From: Flavobacteriaceae bacterium | Lineage (GTDB): Bacteria > Bacteroidota > Bacteroidia > Flavobacteriales > Flavobacteriaceae | Direction: 5' to 3' | NCBI GenBank assembly: GCA_947458575.1 | Contig: CANHBE010000095.1 | Coordinates: forward strand, 1-9,059 | Length of the DNA stretch: 9,059 bases | Shown: positions 4,916 to 9,059 of the stretch, piece by piece | Position numbering within the stretch: position 1 is the stretch's first letter | Layout of the letters: each line of letters begins with the position of its first letter | The notes under the pieces: model-generated | What the model was told of the DNA's origin: nothing | Seen by the model: the letters and a program-made list of their open reading frames with translations, nothing else | The model's database searches: none | Translations under genes and position numbers: made by a program

Positions 4916-6964
4916 TTGAAAAGAAAATTTCAAATACTTTTTATTCCATTATTCTTCTGCATTAGCTGCAATAAGTTTAGTAATAATGTAGCCAAAACAG
5001 AAAAGAATACCGATAGTTTGTCAATTTACCTTTATTTCGTTCAGAAAGAATCTTTGCCAAAGTTCAATAGGATTAAATTTCTAGATAAAGCAATTTTAGA
5101 GATAAATAAAAAGGAAATTACATATAAATCTGGAGACGATTTAATGTTAATACTTGAAGTATGCTATAATCTGAAGGCCTACAATAGATTCAAGTCCGCT
5201 TACAGAATTGTCAATAATGAATTTGTCAAGCGTAAAGACACCTTAAATATTGGTAAGTCATTCAACTTAATGGGTAATTATTTTATAGACGAAGGTAAAA
5301 ATGATAGTGCATATTTTTACCTTTTGAAAGCTGAAAGATTATTTATTAAAAAAAAGGATAGTTTAAGTTTAGGAAAGAATTACATTGACAAAGCCTTTGT
5401 TCAACTATATGAAAGTGATTATTCGAATTGTGAATTATCAGCAATTCAAGCCTTGAATTTTTATAAATATCAAAATAAAAAGCAAAAGGAGTATGATGCT
5501 TTTAACTTAGTTGGAATATGTTCGAATGAATTAAGGAACTTTGATAACGCAATCGCATATCACAAAAAGGCCCTTGATTATGTATACAGGTATAAAGAGA
5601 TCAGAGATTCAAAAACACATTACAGATCAAGTACTCTTAATAATATTGGATATGTTTACTTGAACTTGAATAACTACGAGGAGGCGATAAACAATTTTAA
5701 TAAAGCACTTTCCGAGAAGGATTTGCTAAAGGATAATCCATATGTATATTCAGCCATAATTGATAATCTTGCGTATGCAAAATTTAAGATTGGCGATTAT
5801 AAAAATCTTCCTGATTTATTTTTTATTTCACTCCGGATCCGTGAAAAGAATAAGTTGTTTTCAGGAGTTGTTGCCAACAAAATTCATTTGTCCGAATTTT
5901 ACGCGAAATTGAAAGATACAGTCAGTTCTCAAAAATTTGCAAATGAAGCTATGAATTTAGCTAAAACGACAAAAATATCAGGAGATATACTAGGGGCACT
6001 GAAACAATTGTCATTAGTTGAGCATAGGAATGCAGGAGAATACTCGAAGGAGTATATTAGAATCAGCGATAGTATTCAATTAGAAGAACGAAAATCAAAA
6101 GACAAATTTGCTCGTATTGCCTTCGAAACAGACGAAATCATTCAAGAAAAAGATAAACTCGCTGAGCAAAATCGAAACTTACTTTACTTTTTCTTAGGTA
6201 CTTTATTTGTCGGCTTGTTGCTTTTTGTAATTCGAACTCAACGTGCCAAGAATCGCGAACTTTTGCTGAAACAACAACAACAAAAAGTGAATGAGGAAAT
6301 TTATAACTTGATGATTTCACAACAGGCCACTATTGAAGAAAACCGGGTAAAAGAAAAGAAGCGAATCGCTCAAGAATTGCATGATGGAGTGTTAGGTAGG
6401 ATGTTTGGAGCTAGACTCAACCTCGACAGTTTGAATAAGTTTACCGACGAAGAATCAATAAATAGCAGATTCAATTACTTAAACGAACTTAAAAATATAG
6501 AGCAAGATATTCGCGAAATATCTCACGATTTGAACAGAGAGAAATATGTCTTAATCAACAATTTTGTAGCGATAGTAACCAATTTGCTAGAAGAGCAAAG
6601 CAATTCTTTCGAACCAGTTCTCGTTTCTTCCGTCGATGAAAAAATTAAATGGGAACTGGTCAACAATAACATAAAGATTAATTTATATCGAATTATCCAG
6701 GAGTCTTTGCAAAATATAAATAAATATGCAGAAGCAAAGAATATAAAGGTTGAATTAAAATCGGTGGATGAAAATATTGTTCTGAATATTACGGATGATG
6801 GAGTTGGTTTCGATATCAATACCAAAAAGAGAGGAATTGGCTTACAAAATATGCAGTCAAGAGTTGAAGAGTGTTCAGGTACATTTGAAATTCATTCTAA
6901 AAAAGGAAAGGGGACAACAACAGTAGTCTCTGTCCCATTAGAAAAAAAGCTCGAAAAAGTATGA
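4916..6964 (+). CDS. TPR-lipoprotein sensor histidine kinase (HisKA_3/NarX type)
   Basis: A 682-residue membrane sensor kinase. A lipoprotein-like signal (1-18, KRK then ILFIPLFFCISC, probable lipidated C18) leads to an extracytoplasmic region of TPR-type helices (about 50-390; clear units around 116-148, 196-225 and 240-268). A charged coiled coil (about 388-420), one membrane helix (about 422-439) and a Q-rich coiled coil (about 445-480) follow. The dimerisation and phospho-acceptor domain has H489 in KRIAQELHDGV and the helix-2 motif IREISHDLN. The HATPase has the N box (N600), the G1 box DDGVGFD (627-633), the G2 box GIGLQNM (640-646) and a GTTTVVSVPL end, so it looks catalytically intact. 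It presumably phosphorylates the NarL-type regulator that starts 1 base after its stop. The start is TTG at 4916; an in-frame stop at 4901 leaves no upstream ATG, and the first internal ATG (residue 77) would remove the signal peptide. The ligand is unknown. Confidence 0.93.
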   Translation: MKRKFQILFIPLFFCISCNKFSNNVAKTEKNTDSLSIYLYFVQKESLPKFNRIKFLDKAILEINKKEITYKSGDDLMLILEVCYNLKAYNRFKSAYRIVNNEFVKRKDTLNIGKSFNLMGNYFIDEGKNDSAYFYLLKAERLFIKKKDSLSLGKNYIDKAFVQLYESDYSNCELSAIQALNFYKYQNKKQKEYDAFNLVGICSNELRNFDNAIAYHKKALDYVYRYKEIRDSKTHYRSSTLNNIGYVYLNLNNYEEAINNFNKALSEKDLLKDNPYVYSAIIDNLAYAKFKIGDYKNLPDLFFISLRIREKNKLFSGVVANKIHLSEFYAKLKDTVSSQKFANEAMNLAKTTKISGDILGALKQLSLVEHRNAGEYSKEYIRISDSIQLEERKSKDKFARIAFETDEIIQEKDKLAEQNRNLLYFFLGTLFVGLLLFVIRTQRAKNRELLLKQQQQKVNEEIYNLMISQQATIEENRVKEKKRIAQELHDGVLGRMFGARLNLDSLNKFTDEESINSRFNYLNELKNIEQDIREISHDLNREKYVLINNFVAIVTNLLEEQSNSFEPVLVSSVDEKIKWELVNNNIKINLYRIIQESLQNINKYAEAKNIKVELKSVDENIVLNITDDGVGFDINTKKRGIGLQNMQSRVEECSGTFEIHSKKGKGTTTVVSVPLEKKLEKV

Positions 6965-6965
6965 G

Positions 6966-7628
6966 ATGAAATCAGCCACAAAAATTCTTATTATCGATGA
7001 TCATCCGTCTATTATTGAGGGATATAAAAGCATATTCTATACCAAGTATTCGCCGGAGGAACTACTAATAGCAATTGCATTAAATTGTGAAAGTGCTTTT
7101 TTAACTTTAACAAAGCACCAGCATGAATTTGACCTAATTCTTTTAGACTTAGAACTTCCTCCCTTTCCACAAGAGAAGCTTTTTTCTGGGGAAGATTTAG
7201 CTATGCTAATAAGAAAGCAGAACAAACAAACAAAGATTATTATCTTGACTTCACATACTGAAGCTTTTGTTTTGTACAACATATCAAAAAAAATAAACCC
7301 TGAGGGAATATTAGTAAAGAGTGACTTCAAACCCGATGAGCTACTTCATGCGATGCAATTGGTGCTGGAAGAAAATTATTATTACAGTGCTACCGTCAAA
7401 AACGCAATTAAAGAAGTAGCAGTGCGAAATGATGCATTAGATTCTTATGATCGGCGCATTATATTGTTATTATCAAAAGGAATCAAAACGAAGAATATGC
7501 CAGAGCATATGGGGATAACCTTGAGTGCTATCGACAAACGTAAAGCACAAATTAAAGTCTTTTTTGATATTCAAAAAGGCAATGATGAAGACATTCTTCG
7601 AGAAGCGAAAAAAAGAGGACTGGTGTAA
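6966..7628 (+). CDS. NarL/FixJ-type response regulator
   Basis: A 220-residue cytoplasmic regulator and probable partner of the upstream kinase: a single base separates the kinase stop from this ATG, so the two are surely co-transcribed. The receiver domain (1-about 135) has D11/D12 in ILIIDDHPS, phospho-acceptor D61 in LILLDLELPP, T95/S96 in IILTSH and K118 in ILVKSD. All key residues are present, unlike in the LytTR regulator upstream. The segment after D61 (FPQEKLFSGEDL) is slightly longer than usual. The C-terminal region (about 158-220) has the spacing of a LuxR-type helix-turn-helix (YDRRIILLLSKGIKTKNMPEHMGIT, then LSAIDKRKAQIK) but is divergent. Its targets cannot be read from the sequence. 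Autoregulation of this locus or control of the peptide gene are possibilities only. Confidence 0.92.
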   Translation: MKSATKILIIDDHPSIIEGYKSIFYTKYSPEELLIAIALNCESAFLTLTKHQHEFDLILLDLELPPFPQEKLFSGEDLAMLIRKQNKQTKIIILTSHTEAFVLYNISKKINPEGILVKSDFKPDELLHAMQLVLEENYYYSATVKNAIKEVAVRNDALDSYDRRIILLLSKGIKTKNMPEHMGITLSAIDKRKAQIKVFFDIQKGNDEDILREAKKRGLV

Positions 7629-7647
7629 GTTTAACATTTTATGTAGA

Positions 7648-7678
7648 AAAACTGCATCGAATTTGTTCACGCAGTTTT
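7648..7678 (+). repeat. Hairpin between the NarL regulator and the second kinase
   Basis: AAAACTGC (7648-7655) and GCAGTTTT (7671-7678) pair perfectly around a 15-base loop. The T run belongs to the stem and no further T-tract follows, so it is a weak terminator at best. In the remaining bases I see only near-misses to TAnnTTTG (TATCTTTTG at 7717-7725, which overlaps the probable start codon). The second kinase may therefore be partly co-transcribed with the genes upstream. Confidence 0.45.
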
Positions 7679-7722
7679 GAAATTCAGCACAATATTTTTT
7701 TGCAATATAAATTCAATATCTT

Positions 7723-9059
7723 TTGGAAAACTTAAAATATTTGTTGATTTTTCTCTTCTTTTTCGGTTGCACCAAAGGGAAAAAAATTTCAGATTCAAGT
7801 AATCAAATAGACAGCATTAGCATTTTTCTTAGTAGAGCTGAAGACAACTCGTTGACAAACGCAACAAGAAAATATTATTGCAGAAGAGCACTTCATATTC
7901 TTAAAGAACAGCCAAACGATTCAATAAAGAGGGAAAATATTTTTAGAATAGCAAGAAATTTCATTTTACTCAACGAGTGGACTTCCTTAAAGAGAGTATC
8001 TGACATTAGTTTAAGTCATGCTAGAGACGCAAACAATATTTCACATATAGCTCGAGCTTATCATTTTTTAGGATTATATCATAAAAATATAGAAGCTAGT
8101 GATAGTGCATTTTACTATTATTTGAAAGCAGAAAAGATTTTTGTAAAGCAAGGAGATGAGAAAAGTCTTGCAAAGTTATATCTTGACCAGTCGGGTCCTC
8201 AAATAGATGTTTTTGATATTTTTGGAGCGGAGCAATCAGGTATTAAGTCATTAAAATTATTTAGAAAAATTGGAGACAAACTAGGGGAATATGATGCCTT
8301 AATTAATTTGGGAATCATCTATAATTCAAGTGAGGACTATATTAAGTCGAACAGCTATTACTTTAAAGCTCTTCAATTAGTGGAAAAAGAAAATTATCCT
8401 GATAGTTTTTTTTTAAAGGAAATAGTGTTAAATAATATTGGCAACAATTTTTTATACGCGGGGAGTTATAGGAGAGCAGCTCCATATTTCATTAAAGCTC
8501 TTTCAAGCAATAACATTCGAAAAATCAATCCTAGGTTGTACTCGATAATTGTTGACAATCTTGCCTACTCAATGTTTAGAGCAAATCCAAATAACAAAGT
8601 GTCCCTTGATTTATTTCTTAGGTCCTTAAAAATAAAGGATAGTTTAAATCTGTACTCTAAAATAATTTACACACAGAACCACCTTTCAGAATATTATTTT
8701 GCAAATAAGGACATGAATAAATCGTTAAATTATGCAAAAAATGCTTTGAGTCTCTCGAGAGAAACAGGTAGGTACTATGATTTAATAGGTTCGCTAAAAC
8801 AAATGTCAATAGTTGATAGTAAAAACTATAATCTCTATGCTAAAGAATATATTGACATCTGCGAAAGTCTATACAGAAAAAATAGAATCTCAAGAAATAA
8901 GTTCGCTGTTATCGCCTACGAAACCGAAGAACTCACAAATCAAAAAGATCAAGCAGTAAAGAGAAATTGGATTATTTCAATCTGTGCAGGTAGTTTAATT
9001 TTGATTTTGGTTTTGCTTTTTATCATCAAAATGCAGCGAGCCAGACAAAAAAGACTACA
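7723..9059 (+). CDS. Second TPR-lipoprotein sensor kinase, paralogue, 3' end outside the window
   Basis: The frame is open from TTG 7723 to the window edge, about 445 residues. It begins with a lipoprotein-like signal (MENLKYLLIFLFFFGC, probable lipidated C16), continues with TPR-type helices, and has a membrane helix at about 416-437 (WIISICAGSLILILVLLFII), then QRARQKR before the cut. It is collinear with the kinase at 4916. Matching pairs include DSAFYYYLKAEKIF with DSAYFYLLKAERLF, IIVDNLAYSMF with IIDNLAYAKF, HLSEYYF with HLSEFYA, and IAYETEEL with IAFETDEI. The kinase domains must lie beyond the window, so kinase function is inferred from the paralogue. The start is TTG because an in-frame stop at 7708 excludes any upstream ATG, and the first internal ATG is deep in the TPR region. 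A duplicated pair (kinase plus regulator) is likely to continue to the right. Confidence 0.85.
   Translation, partial: MENLKYLLIFLFFFGCTKGKKISDSSNQIDSISIFLSRAEDNSLTNATRKYYCRRALHILKEQPNDSIKRENIFRIARNFILLNEWTSLKRVSDISLSHARDANNISHIARAYHFLGLYHKNIEASDSAFYYYLKAEKIFVKQGDEKSLAKLYLDQSGPQIDVFDIFGAEQSGIKSLKLFRKIGDKLGEYDALINLGIIYNSSEDYIKSNSYYFKALQLVEKENYPDSFFLKEIVLNNIGNNFLYAGSYRRAAPYFIKALSSNNIRKINPRLYSIIVDNLAYSMFRANPNNKVSLDLFLRSLKIKDSLNLYSKIIYTQNHLSEYYFANKDMNKSLNYAKNALSLSRETGRYYDLIGSLKQMSIVDSKNYNLYAKEYIDICESLYRKNRISRNKFAVIAYETEELTNQKDQAVKRNWIISICAGSLILILVLLFIIKMQRARQKRL

Noticed and set aside
7717..7725. TATCTTTTG as a promoter -7 box for the second kinase
   Set aside because: It has one extra T relative to TAnnTTTG and overlaps the probable TTG start. 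Using it would force a start at 7741 or 7744 and leave a signal peptide without a positive charge.

Overview
This AT-rich window looks like chromosomal DNA from a member of the Bacteroidota; I cannot fix the order. Three things point there: promoter elements of the TAnnTTTG type sitting very close to start codons, no clear Shine-Dalgarno sequences, and TPR-lipoprotein histidine kinases paired with a NarL-type regulator. The short dimeric type of glycyl-tRNA synthetase is consistent with this.

The left third (1-2560) is housekeeping. A ComF-family phosphoribosyltransferase gene lies on the minus strand (158-841). Diverging from it is glyS (937-2481), with a promoter so close to its ATG that the mRNA is probably leaderless or nearly so. 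A hairpin terminator at 2496-2529 separates glyS from a convergent minus-strand gene (2561-3067). That gene encodes only the N-terminal DNA-binding half of an IS1595/ISXO2-type transposase, with most zinc ligands replaced and the DDE domain missing. A 316-base spacer (3068-3383) with weak signals follows.

The right two thirds (3384-9059), all on the plus strand, look like a signalling locus. In order it holds: a LytTR-family response regulator whose phospho-acceptor Asp is replaced by Glu (3384-4373); a small secreted peptide with five near-identical IGGGQTANR repeats (4557-4817); a perfect 17-bp terminator hairpin; a TPR-lipoprotein sensor kinase (4916-6964); its NarL/LuxR-type response regulator one base downstream (6966-7628); and a second, paralogous TPR sensor kinase cut by the window end (7723-9059). 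Both kinases appear to start at TTG.

The most interesting signal is the repeat peptide. Its units have diverged in DNA almost only at synonymous positions, so the amino-acid sequence of each unit appears to be under selection. LytTR regulators control peptide-signalling and bacteriocin genes in other bacteria, and TPR domains bind peptides in other systems. A working hypothesis is therefore an undescribed peptide-signalling or secreted-peptide module: LytTR regulator, multi-copy peptide, extracytoplasmic TPR kinases and NarL regulator. The gene order and the repeats are seen directly. The functional link is inference.
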